From positions 1-42,031 of the forward strand of contig VGIR01000017.1 in the NCBI GenBank assembly GCA_016867815.1: DNA of 42,031 nucleotides, written 5' to 3'. The DNA is from a candidate division WOR-3 bacterium (GTDB taxonomy: Bacteria; Hydrothermota; Tepidihabitantia; Tepidihabitantales; Tepidihabitantaceae). The notes beneath the pieces are model-generated. The model ran no database searches and had not been told where the DNA came from. It was given only the letters and a program-made list of their open reading frames with translations. Positions 1 to 7,549 of this stretch are shown here, one piece after another (the first letter of the stretch is position 1; every line of letters begins with the position of its first letter). A program made the translations under genes and the position numbers.

Positions 1-2
1 AG

Positions 3-602
3 GCCGATTCCTGGGGCAGTCCCGTAGCAGTTACTAGTCTCGACTTTCTTCATGAATTGTACTACAGCGGAACACTTGCCATCTCCGGCGACGGTCGCGT
101 CCACACCGCGCTGATGGTCAAAGATACGGCACATGGCCACAACATATGTTACGCGTCTTCGTCGGACCACGGCGTCACCTGGTCCAACCTTGAGGTCGTC
201 AACGTCGATACAGCCAGACTCGGACGTTGGTACCCGGAGATCGTCGCCGACTCGGCCGGGCACGTCTACGTGGTCTGGACGGCCGACGGCAAGATCTGGT
301 TCTCGACCAACAGCCTTCCGCCTGGCGTCGCTGAGGAAATGTCGAACGCCGAACTGCGAGCGACGAACAACAGCCCAACCGTCGTCCGCAACGTCCTGTT
401 CCTGCCGAAAATGGGGACTGTACCTTCAGGGACTGTACCCATTTTCGAGCCTTCGCTGCTGGACATCAGCGGTCGGAAGGTGCTTGACCTCAACCCCGGC
501 GCGAACGACGTCCGGGCGCTGGCGCCGGGAGTCTACTTCGTGAGAGAAACACAGGCGCAAGCTCAAGCACAAGCCGTGCGGAAGATTGTCCTGACCGAAT
601 AG
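3..602 (+). CDS. 3' part of secreted Asp-box (sialidase-like) protein with C-terminal sorting domain
   Basis: The frame is open from the left edge, so the gene starts outside the window. The visible part carries a sialidase-type Asp-box (SSDHGVTW, near base 160) followed by beta-strand-rich sequence of the kind found in BNR/sialidase propellers. The last 65 or so residues are a sorting-like domain (LLDISGRKVLDLNPGAN, then LAPGVYFVRE) ending in a short Gln/Ala run and KIVLTE. Such tails are known in Bacteroidetes type IX secretion and are common in WOR-3 secreted proteins, so an extracellular or surface location is inferred. The linker just before the sorting domain is encoded by a palindromic repeat (406-447), reported separately. 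Enzymatic activity cannot be judged from this fragment. Confidence 0.8.
   Translation, partial: ADSWGSPVAVTSLDFLHELYYSGTLAISGDGRVHTALMVKDTAHGHNICYASSSDHGVTWSNLEVVNVDTARLGRWYPEIVADSAGHVYVVWTADGKIWFSTNSLPPGVAEEMSNAELRATNNSPTVVRNVLFLPKMGTVPSGTVPIFEPSLLDISGRKVLDLNPGANDVRALAPGVYFVRETQAQAQAQAVRKIVLTE
406..447. repeat. 42-bp palindromic element inside a coding region
   Basis: CGAAAATGGG (406-415) and CCCATTTTCG (438-447) are perfect 10-bp inverted arms. Inside lie two direct copies of GGGACTGTACC (414-424 and 429-439) offset by 15 bp. The element is 42 bp, exactly 14 codons, and stays in frame. Confidence 0.85.
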
Positions 603-619
603 GCCAAGCGTCCTTCGGG

Positions 620-655
620 CCAAAGGCTGCCCGCGTTGCTGCGGGCGGCCATTGG
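620..655. terminator. Strong hairpin between convergent genes
   Basis: GGCTGCCCGC (625-634) pairs with GCGGGCGGCC (641-650), with one U.G wobble and a 6-nt loop; flanking CCAA/TTGG extends the stem after one mismatch. There is no T run. It lies between the ends of convergent genes at 602 and 692, so it may serve both. Confidence 0.55.
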
Positions 656-691
656 CTCAGCTACCACGCGGCCGACATCAGCGCGCCGCGG

Positions 692-1063
692 CTACGGCGT
701 CGGCGCGGGGACGCTGAAGACGTCGGTGCGGATCGCGGCGAGGACCTCGGGTCTGAGACCGCGATTCTGCCACTTCTCAAGCAGCACCTGGGCCTCCCGC
801 GCGAGGGTCGGGCCGGAGATAGCCCGGCCGTGCGAGAGGCGGAAGAGCTGCCGGGCGAAGTCGAGGTAGAAGACGATGAACATCGTGTCGATGCCGCTGG
901 CGGAAAGCACCTGCTTCGTCTCAGTTTCCATCGAGCACAATGCGACCAGCGAAGCCTGGTAGCGGTCGCTCATGTCGGCATAGATACGGGCGGTTGTTTG
1001 CGCAGCGATCTCGGGCGAGTACTTCGCCTGCCAGCGCGAGAGTCTGCGAGTTACATCTGACAT
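692..1063 (-). CDS. Conserved-looking hypothetical protein, 123 aa
   Basis: No family recognised. The predicted protein (MSDVTRRLSRWQAKYSPEIA...) is mostly alpha-helical by composition, with many Ala, Leu, Arg and Glu residues, no signal peptide and no membrane segment, so it is probably cytoplasmic. The start at 1063 is chosen because AAAGGAGAG lies 6-8 nt upstream; an upstream in-frame start at 1111 would have to read through that site. A short GC hairpin (CCGGCC/GGCCGG, around 1078-1093) lies immediately upstream of the ribosome-binding site. It is convergent with the Asp-box gene and borders the 1.2-kb non-coding stretch holding arrays A and B. Confidence 0.65.
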   Translation of the reverse strand: MSDVTRRLSRWQAKYSPEIAAQTTARIYADMSDRYQASLVALCSMETETKQVLSASGIDTMFIVFYLDFARQLFRLSHGRAISGPTLAREAQVLLEKWQNRGLRPEVLAAIRTDVFSVPAPTP

Positions 1064-1262
1064 GGATACTCTCCTTTCCGGCCTTCCGGCCGGGGTTGCG
1101 GAACATACCATCTACTGGACTAGAGACTTGGAGGCGTCTCAACGTAACCTCCTATTCTGTTATCTGCCAAAGAAGGCGAAAATCACGGATCGACGTTGCA
1201 GGTCCTGACTTGGTTTCAGCGCCAAACGCGCCGATCTACCCAGGACTCGAGTCGGCAATAGG

Positions 1263-1598
1263 GGGGTCAATCCGGGAGTGACCTCGGGATTCAAGGCCGC
1301 GCTCACTGCTACTATCAAAGTGGCAGTCAATCAAGGACTTAACCCGGATTTCAGTTCCGGGCAGATCGCTGCGGCCAACGCGGGGTAGAACGCCGGAGTC
1401 AGCGCGGCAACCAAGGCCGCAGTTGACCGCGCCATCAGCGCCGCAGTCAGTCTGGGGTCGAGTTCGGTAGTCAGTTGCGCCATGATCTGTACTTTCACTC
1501 GCGCTTTCAGTCGCGAGATGAGTAGCGTAGTCAGTCGCCGGCCGAATTCGCGGTTAAGTGCTGAAGTCAGGGCCGAAGTGAACGCCGCGGTTCCGGTG
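1263..1598. repeat. Array A: degenerate 12-bp tandem repeat, 28 units
   Basis: Cutting the sequence every 12 bp from 1263 gives 28 consecutive units with no insertion or deletion. Counted by eye, position 7 is A in 26 of 28 units, position 5 is T in 22 of 28, and position 1 is G in 24 of 28. A typical unit is GCAGTCAGTCGC. Individual units are otherwise highly diverged. Confidence 0.85.
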
Positions 1599-1668
1599 CG
1601 GGTGCTTTGACCGGCAGCCGGTCTCGCGCGTAGGTCCTGTCCCTGCGGAGTCGCCAGTTCGCTGGACT

Positions 1669-1702
1669 CCTCACCCCGACCCTCTCCCCGGCGAGGAGAG
1701 GG
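1669..1702 (+). repeat. REP-like hairpin element, copy 1
   Basis: The word CCTCACCCCGACCCTCTCC leads into CCCTCTCC (1680-1687) facing GGAGAGGG (1695-1702) across a 7-nt loop. A near-identical word occurs in inverse orientation at 17041-17061, so this is a dispersed repeat. It sits between arrays A and B. Confidence 0.6.
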
Positions 1703-1797
1703 GGAAGGAAGGCATCTGGCGGTCATCTATATGTAGCGGTAGACCGTTCTTCGACCACAATTCTGCCGCCCACTCCACGGCCCACAGGCCGCCTCCC

Positions 1798-2109
1798 CAG
1801 TTGCTTCCGCCGACACGGCGCGAGACACAACTGAACCCACAACCAGAGGTACTTCGCAACGAACATCGAGCCGAACAACGCCGCGAACAACTGCTGGAAC
1901 AGCAGTTGGTACGACTTCTCGAACAACGCGCGGTACAGCGACGGATTCAGGTCGAGATTCAGCTTGAGATACAGCTCGCTGTTCAGCTACGGACACATCT
2001 GCCAACGCAAGCGAACACCCAGCTAACGATACGTCTGCCGTTACTTCGTAAGGAACAACGTGGCGTGCTTCGCGAGACGCAACCGTGGCTTCGGCGCGAG
2101 GTCGTTTGA
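1798..2109. repeat. Array B: degenerate 12-bp tandem repeat, 26 units
   Basis: Cutting every 12 bp from 1798 gives 26 units in one phase. Position 7 is C in 25 of 26 units, usually followed by A, and position 4 is usually G or A. Typical units are GCCGAACAACGC and GAGATACAGCTC. The consensus differs from array A although the period is the same. Confidence 0.85.
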
Positions 2110-2207
2110 GCCTGCAATCGGACGACACGTCGGTGCTCGGGCTCGCGGAGCGGGCTTGGGGTCAGGCAGGCGCGGGCATGGGTCAGCGACGGTTGACCTC
2201 AGAGAGT

Positions 2208-2231
2208 CGGGGCAGGGGTGAGCCTGCCCCG
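2208..2231 (-). terminator. Hairpin after outer-membrane receptor gene
   Basis: CGGGGCAGG (2208-2216) pairs with CCTGCCCCG (2223-2231), 9 bp with a 6-nt loop, 21 bp past the stop of the minus-strand receptor gene. No T run follows on either strand. Confidence 0.5.
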
Positions 2232-2252
2232 GTTGCCAACAATGCCGAGCGG

Positions 2253-4847
2253 CTATGGCCCGAACTCGCCGCCGTTCTGGGTTTCCTCGATACCTTCGTC
2301 GCGCTGGCGGCGGTCAGGCTTGTAGTTGTTGAAGTTCCAGGTCAGGCCCGCGGTGATGACGGGCGATTTGCGCTGGAAGCTGAAGTGGCTGTAGAATCCC
2401 TCGCCCCGCGAAGTCATGTTGTGACCCGAGGTAGTGAAAAGGTCACGCACCGAGAGCGTCAGCACCAGTGCCCGGCTGAACAGCGCCTGTCGGGCCGAGA
2501 TGCCGGTAGAGAAGTTGGCCCCTTCTTTTCCCTGTGCCTCGACCGACGGCCCTTCGTACTGGGCCCGAAGCTGGATACGCGTGCCGGTCGGGAAGGTGAA
2601 GTCGCTCGAGATGTTCGCGTTCCAGTTGAAGCTGGTCTTCACCTCCACGGTGTCGCGGATAGTCGCTTCCAGACGGTAGTCGTAGACATCTCCGCCGAGG
2701 GAGAGACTCCACCAGCGGAACGGCGAGTAGTCGAGCGACAGCTCGCTGCCGAGCGCGTAGTCGGTGCCAACGTTCTCGGAAGTGCGGAGCATCACGCCGG
2801 GCTTGCCCGGATAGAGGGACACTAGGTCCTCGCTCACGTTGTGAGTTGCTCTGTAGTAGCCGTCGAGCGAGACCCGGTTCTCTCCGAACGGAAAGAGCAG
2901 GCCGGCTTCGTAGGAGTCAATGTACTCGGGTTTCAGGGCCGGATTGCCGCGCCGTACGTTGTAGGCGTCCATCCAGTGTTCGGACGGGTCCAGATCCCAG
3001 CCGTGCGGCCGGTCAATTCTCCGCGTGTAGCTGGCCATCAGTTGCAGGTCGGCCGGCAGGTTGTACGAAAGGTGCAGCGAAGGGAACAGGTCCCAGGCAG
3101 TCAGTTTGAAAGCGGACTCGCGGACGCCGATGGCCCGGTCCGTGTACTCGCCGCGCAGGCCGAGTTGGTACCCGAGTTTCTTCATGCTGCCCGAAAAGGT
3201 GGAGTAGAGCGCCTGCACGTTATCCCGCTGGTCCGAGCCGTAGCTGTACTCGGGTCGCAGCAGGTAGCCTGAATCAGTGACGTACTCGTAGGTGCTGACA
3301 TTCTCTTGCGACCAGTTGAATCTCCCCTGGTATCCGGCCTCAAGCATCGGCTCGGTCGTGCTCCGGCTGCTCGTCCCCGCTCCCTGTCCTCCCGACATCG
3401 GCCCGCCATGTCCCGGTCCGTGTCCGCCCGGTCCCGGACCAGACTGGCCTGAGACGCCGGCCCGGGCCCCGCCGCGCGTCCCGTTCTTGCCCAGCGGCAG
3501 CGTGTAGTCGAGCCGGATGCCCAGCCGCTGTTCAGGCCCGGCGTCGGTAGTGTGCCGGCCGGAGGTGATGGTACCCGCACTGTCGCGCATCTCGGTGGTG
3601 TCATCCGTGCTTCGGTCGTTGAGACCGTAGTCAGCACGCAAGGCGATTTCGTGCCCGGGCTTGCCGAAAGTGTGGGTCTCGTCCAAGTTGGCGGAAAGGT
3701 TGGTGCCGCCGCGTCCCGAGACCGAGCTGCCCTGATAGTAGGTGGTGTCGGTTCCCGGTTCGGACCAGCGCAGGTAGTCTGCCAGTTGGCTTCGTCCACC
3801 GCCACGCACGCCCCAGCGTGCGCCCAGGCTCATCCTGTCATTCCGGCCCAGTGCGAAGTCAGTACCGGCGCGCAGGCCATAGTTCCTGAACCCGAACTTG
3901 CCCGTCCCGACTGAGTTCAGGTGGGTCACAGTGTCTCCCGATCGGGTCCAGCTTTCCACCGTCCGCGTGCCGGGAAAGTTCATGTTGTTGTAGTTCGCAC
4001 CGAAGAAGGCCGAGGTCGTGCCTCCCCGCCAGTTCATGAGCAGGTCTCCGCCGTACTTGTCGTCGAGCCCGCCCGTGACGGTGGTCATCCCGGAGAGCCC
4101 GCTCTGTCGCTGCTTCTTCAGGATCACGTTGACGATGCCCGACACGCCTTCCGGGTCGTACTTGGCCGAGGGGTTGGTGATGATCTCAATCCGGTCAATG
4201 GTCGCGGCCGGAAGCTGCTGCAGCGCCTCGCTCGACTCGAGCAGCGAGGGCCTGCCGTCCACCAGTACCGTAAAGCTCCCACTGCCCCGCAGGGTCACAT
4301 TGTTTTCCACGTCTACCTTGACGCCCGGCGCGTTCTCCAGCGCGTCCACGGCGGTGCCGTTCTGCGCCGAGGGGTTGGAGGCAACGTTCACGACCTTCTT
4401 GTCGATGCGGTATTCCAGCCTCGGCCGTTCGGCGGTGGCTTCCACGCCTTGCACGGCGACAGCGGTCTGCCGGAGGTCGGTCCGTCCCAGGTCGCGGGTC
4501 GCGGACGGACCCACGGCGATGTCGCTCACGGTCTTCGTGCGGTAGCCGATGAACGATATCTCCACGAAGTAGCGGCCCGGGCGAATGCCGGGCAGAGTGA
4601 AACGGCCGGACTTGTCGGTAATGGTCCCGTTGACTTGCGAGCTGTCGGGCAGGCTGCGCAGTACGATGTTCGCATACTCGATGGGCACGTTCAAGTCGGC
4701 GTCATACACCTGGCCGCTTATCGAACCCGCGGCCAGGGGGCTGCCGGTGCCGGGCCCGGGTTGTGCGAAGAGACTGCCGACCACAAAGAGGGCCGGAATG
4801 ACTACGGCTGCCAGAGGCAGCCGGTATCTGTAATGCTCCATTCTCAT
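2253..4847 (-). CDS. Outer-membrane beta-barrel receptor (TonB-dependent receptor-like), 864 aa
   Basis: Order of parts: signal peptide (RLPLAAVVIPALFVVGSLFAQ); a carboxypeptidase-regulatory-like domain at about residues 41-110 (SGQVYDADLNVPIEYANI...GRYFVEISFIGYR); a plug domain at about 160-250 (VDALENAPGVKVD, RIEIITNPSAKYDPEGVSG); then a long barrel region ending near WNFNNYKPD. This is the layout of the outer-membrane protein beta-barrel family related to SusC/TonB receptors. No TonB box is obvious. A Gly/Pro/His-rich loop lies near residues 470-500, and the last 20 residues are charged and lie beyond the final strand. The start at 4847 follows a possible -10 TATGCT by 5 nt; ATG 4841 is an alternative. 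It is divergent from and paralogous to the gene at 5077. Substrate unknown. Confidence 0.88.
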   Translation of the reverse strand: MRMEHYRYRLPLAAVVIPALFVVGSLFAQPGPGTGSPLAAGSISGQVYDADLNVPIEYANIVLRSLPDSSQVNGTITDKSGRFTLPGIRPGRYFVEISFIGYRTKTVSDIAVGPSATRDLGRTDLRQTAVAVQGVEATAERPRLEYRIDKKVVNVASNPSAQNGTAVDALENAPGVKVDVENNVTLRGSGSFTVLVDGRPSLLESSEALQQLPAATIDRIEIITNPSAKYDPEGVSGIVNVILKKQRQSGLSGMTTVTGGLDDKYGGDLLMNWRGGTTSAFFGANYNNMNFPGTRTVESWTRSGDTVTHLNSVGTGKFGFRNYGLRAGTDFALGRNDRMSLGARWGVRGGGRSQLADYLRWSEPGTDTTYYQGSSVSGRGGTNLSANLDETHTFGKPGHEIALRADYGLNDRSTDDTTEMRDSAGTITSGRHTTDAGPEQRLGIRLDYTLPLGKNGTRGGARAGVSGQSGPGPGGHGPGHGGPMSGGQGAGTSSRSTTEPMLEAGYQGRFNWSQENVSTYEYVTDSGYLLRPEYSYGSDQRDNVQALYSTFSGSMKKLGYQLGLRGEYTDRAIGVRESAFKLTAWDLFPSLHLSYNLPADLQLMASYTRRIDRPHGWDLDPSEHWMDAYNVRRGNPALKPEYIDSYEAGLLFPFGENRVSLDGYYRATHNVSEDLVSLYPGKPGVMLRTSENVGTDYALGSELSLDYSPFRWWSLSLGGDVYDYRLEATIRDTVEVKTSFNWNANISSDFTFPTGTRIQLRAQYEGPSVEAQGKEGANFSTGISARQALFSRALVLTLSVRDLFTTSGHNMTSRGEGFYSHFSFQRKSPVITAGLTWNFNNYKPDRRQRDEGIEETQNGGEFGP

Positions 4848-4924
4848 ATGATAGCATAGACACGGCGGCGGGGAAAACTCTGCGGAGGACGGGCGAAGAT
4901 GACCTGGTCCCTGAATCCGATACA

Positions 4925-4957
4925 AGAGATCACCACGAAGAGACAGAAGCACGAAGA
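4925..4957. repeat. CACGAAG-type word repeat
   Basis: Degenerate CACCACGAAGAGACAGAAGCACGAAGAGG sequence, built on a 9-bp-like CACGAAGAG word, lies between the divergent receptor genes. Related words occur near 15108, 16992, 30692, 31347 and 37712. Confidence 0.5.
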
Positions 4958-5041
4958 GGATCCGGCGCTTGATTGCCTCCGGCTACTAGTGTTCCCGGCA
5001 TCTCTGTGGTTCAGCACCGGGTGCGGGGCCGGCTTGCCGGT

Positions 5042-5069
5042 TTGACAGCACCGGGAAAGCGGGTACGAT
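5042..5069 (+). promoter_or_regulatory. Sigma70-type promoter, leaderless
   Basis: TTGACA (5042-5047), 16-nt spacer, TACGAT (5064-5069). The ATG at 5077 begins 7 nt after the -10 box, so transcription should start at or next to the start codon. Confidence 0.7.
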
Positions 5070-5076
5070 TGCGTCC

Positions 5077-7524
5077 ATGAAGAGGCGCAATATGTACGCG
5101 GTCGTTTTGCTCTGCCTGGCCGGCGTCTTAAAGGCGCAGCCGGGCGCGGACCAGGGGGCCGGCACAATCAGGGGCCGCGCGTTCGACGCATCCCAGGGAG
5201 AACCGGTGGAGTACGCCAACGTCGTCCTCTACTCTCTGCCGGAGAGCACGCAGGTAAGCGGCACCGTTACGGACAAGGCCGGCGGATTCCGGCTCGACGG
5301 AGTGAGGCCGGGGCGCTACTACGTCGAGCTCTCGTTTATCGGATACCGCGACCGAACCGTGAAGGAAATCGAGGTCACGAGTGGGGCACAGGTAGACCTG
5401 GGCCAAATCGGGCTGGAGCTGAAGCCCATTTCGGTCCCGGGTGTCGAGGCGACGGCGGAGAAGCCGGCAGTCAGCTACCAGGTTGACAAGAAGGTCGTTG
5501 ACGTCAGCCGACTTCCCAACGCGTCGTCGGGCACAGCCGTTGACGCCTTGCGCGACGTGCCGTCGGTGAAGGTGGACATCGAGGACAACGTTACCCTGCG
5601 CGGCAGTTCGAACTTCAAGGTGCTGATTGACGGCAAGCCGACGTTGCTCGACCCCAACGAGGTGTTGAAGCAGACTCCGGCCCAGACCATCGACAAGATA
5701 GAGATCATCACCAACCCCTCGGCCAAGTACGAGCCGGACGGCGCTGCCGGCATAGTCAACATCCTGCTCAAGAAGCAGAAGGGCCGGGGAACCAGCGCGC
5801 TGGTCAATGCGAACGCGGGCCTGAAGGGCCGCTACGGCGTCGACGCCCTGCTCAGCTACAAGCGGGGAATAGCCAACGTGTACGCCGGCGGGAATGTCCG
5901 CCGCTACACCTCTGACTGGAACTCAGGGGATTCGACGTGGATGTTCGGTGCGGCCGACACATATGTCAGAACCAGCGTCGGCGCGGGCGGCTGGTCCGGC
6001 ATTACCGGCGCGGGCCGGGCCGGGATTGACCTGACGTTCAGTCCCCGTGACAAGTCGAGCATCTCCGGACGGTTCGGCAGCTTCGACGGCCTCACCGTAT
6101 CCGGCTCGGACCGATTCGAGTCTCTGCCCAGCGATTCCTCGCGACGCTACCGCGTCGCCAGCAACTGGAGCTACTCCCGGCTCTTCTACTTCCTCACTGC
6201 CGACCACGAGCATCTCTTCGACACGAGCGGGCACAAGCTGACGGCGAGCGCATACGTTGTGAACAACACCGGCGGCAGCTACTCGGCGAATGCCGACATG
6301 GACTCGGTTGGGGGAGACACCACGGGCGGGCGCAGCAGCGACGAGCTGGGCCCGATGACCCGCGCCAGCCTCGACCTGGGCTACACGCTGCCCTTGCGGC
6401 AGAAGGAAAAGCTCGAGGCCGGGTTCCAGAGCCGGCTGGATGGTACGGACCAGGACCTGAAGGTCAGCCTCTACGATACGGCGACGCGTGCCTGGGTCCG
6501 GGATGCGCGTTCCAGCCACAAGTATGGCGGCGGCCAGAGCATCCAGTCGTTATATGCGACGTACTCGTGGAGCTGGCGCGAGCTGGGCCTGCAGCCCGGG
6601 CTGAGGGGCGAGTACGGAACCCGGGTCGTCAGAGTAACGGACATGGACACGACGTGGCCGGTGACGCGCTGGGACTATTTCCCGAGCCTGCACGCGAGCT
6701 ACGGGCTGGGCGCGGGCAAGCAGGTCACGGCCAGCTACTCGCGTCGCATAGACCGTCCCGACGCCTGGTACCTGCGCCCGGTCGAGCTGTGGTACGACAA
6801 GAACTGGGTGAGTATCGGCAATCCACTGCTGCGGCCTTCGTTCACCAATTCCTGGGAGGCGGGGTGCGAACTTCCGTTCGGAGCCAACTTCCTGTCGGCT
6901 GAGGCATACTACCGGACTACAACCGACATAGTCGAGTGGGTGAACCGGCGGGACACGACGAACCCGACAGTGTTGCGCCAGACGGCAGAGAACGTCGGGC
7001 GCGACCGCTCAGTCGGCGTGGAGGTGACGGCGAACGTGTCTCCATTCAAGTGGTTCACCGCGTACGTGACCGGGGACTTCTACGACTACCGGGAGATTGC
7101 GGCGCTGCTCGGTGATGATTCCATTCGCAGCACATTCACGTGGAGCAGCTCGGCCAACCTGACATTTCGTCCGGCAACGAACACGCAGGTCCAGCTCAAC
7201 GGCTACTACTCGGGTCCGAGTATCACCGCCACGAGCAGGTCCGATGGATGGCTCGGCGCCAACCTGGCGGTGAAACAGAGTCTGTTCAACCGCGCGCTTT
7301 CGATCACCCTGCGCCTCAGCAACCTGCTCGGTTCTCGGATTCAGAACTGGAAGACAGACGGTGCGGGGTTTCGTACGGTCACGTCCTACGGTACAGAGGG
7401 TTTGACTGTTTCGCTGGCGCTCAGCTACAACTTCAACAACTTCAAGCTCGACCCGAAGATGCGGGCGGGCGAGGGAATCGAGCAGGAAGGTACGGGCGGC
7501 GGGGCCGGCGGTCCGCAGCGCTAG
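5077..7524 (+). CDS. Outer-membrane beta-barrel receptor, paralogue of the divergent neighbour, 815 aa
   Basis: Same architecture as the 2253-4847 gene: signal peptide (MKRRNMYAVVLLCLAGVLKAQ), regulatory domain at about 27-110 (GRAFDASQGEPVEYANV, YYVELSFIGYRD), plug at about 140-240 (DVPSVKVDIEDNVTLRG, KIEIITNPSAKYEPDGA), then the barrel to about residue 790 with the closing NFNNFKLDPK and a Gly-rich tail. The two proteins align motif by motif, so they arose by an inverted duplication or by duplication and inversion. The start at 5077 gives the basic n-region and fits the promoter; ATG 5092 has an AAGAGG in front but would lose the KRR. It lacks the Gly/His-rich loop of its paralogue. Transported ligand unknown. 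Confidence 0.88.
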   Translation: MKRRNMYAVVLLCLAGVLKAQPGADQGAGTIRGRAFDASQGEPVEYANVVLYSLPESTQVSGTVTDKAGGFRLDGVRPGRYYVELSFIGYRDRTVKEIEVTSGAQVDLGQIGLELKPISVPGVEATAEKPAVSYQVDKKVVDVSRLPNASSGTAVDALRDVPSVKVDIEDNVTLRGSSNFKVLIDGKPTLLDPNEVLKQTPAQTIDKIEIITNPSAKYEPDGAAGIVNILLKKQKGRGTSALVNANAGLKGRYGVDALLSYKRGIANVYAGGNVRRYTSDWNSGDSTWMFGAADTYVRTSVGAGGWSGITGAGRAGIDLTFSPRDKSSISGRFGSFDGLTVSGSDRFESLPSDSSRRYRVASNWSYSRLFYFLTADHEHLFDTSGHKLTASAYVVNNTGGSYSANADMDSVGGDTTGGRSSDELGPMTRASLDLGYTLPLRQKEKLEAGFQSRLDGTDQDLKVSLYDTATRAWVRDARSSHKYGGGQSIQSLYATYSWSWRELGLQPGLRGEYGTRVVRVTDMDTTWPVTRWDYFPSLHASYGLGAGKQVTASYSRRIDRPDAWYLRPVELWYDKNWVSIGNPLLRPSFTNSWEAGCELPFGANFLSAEAYYRTTTDIVEWVNRRDTTNPTVLRQTAENVGRDRSVGVEVTANVSPFKWFTAYVTGDFYDYREIAALLGDDSIRSTFTWSSSANLTFRPATNTQVQLNGYYSGPSITATSRSDGWLGANLAVKQSLFNRALSITLRLSNLLGSRIQNWKTDGAGFRTVTSYGTEGLTVSLALSYNFNNFKLDPKMRAGEGIEQEGTGGGAGGPQR

Positions 7525-7549
7525 CGGGCGACGGCCGGCGTTGGGCGTC

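Larger units (their letters stand above)
1064..2252. other. Non-coding stretch dominated by two 12-bp-period arrays
   Basis: No convincing gene is present. Long open frames exist on both strands (for example 1331-1726 minus and 1801-2109 plus), but they are explained by a repeat unit that is a multiple of 3 and lacks stops. They have no ribosome-binding site or promoter and translate into four-residue periodic sequence. Confidence 0.6.

Noticed and set aside
1331-1726. 131-codon minus-strand frame over array A with four-residue periodicity
   Set aside because: No ribosome-binding site, promoter or non-periodic domain; the frame is open because the 12-bp unit is a multiple of three and lacks stops.
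1801-2109. Plus-strand Gln/Glu/Leu-rich frame over array B that looks like a coiled coil
   Set aside because: Period is 4 residues, not 7, no start signal, and the opposite strand is equally open.
1263-2109. CRISPR array
   Set aside because: There are no conserved repeats of 24-40 bp alternating with unique spacers, and no cas genes in the window.
3921-4859. 312-codon plus-strand frame opposite the first receptor gene
   Set aside because: Shadow of a GC-rich coding region; no domain and no start signal.
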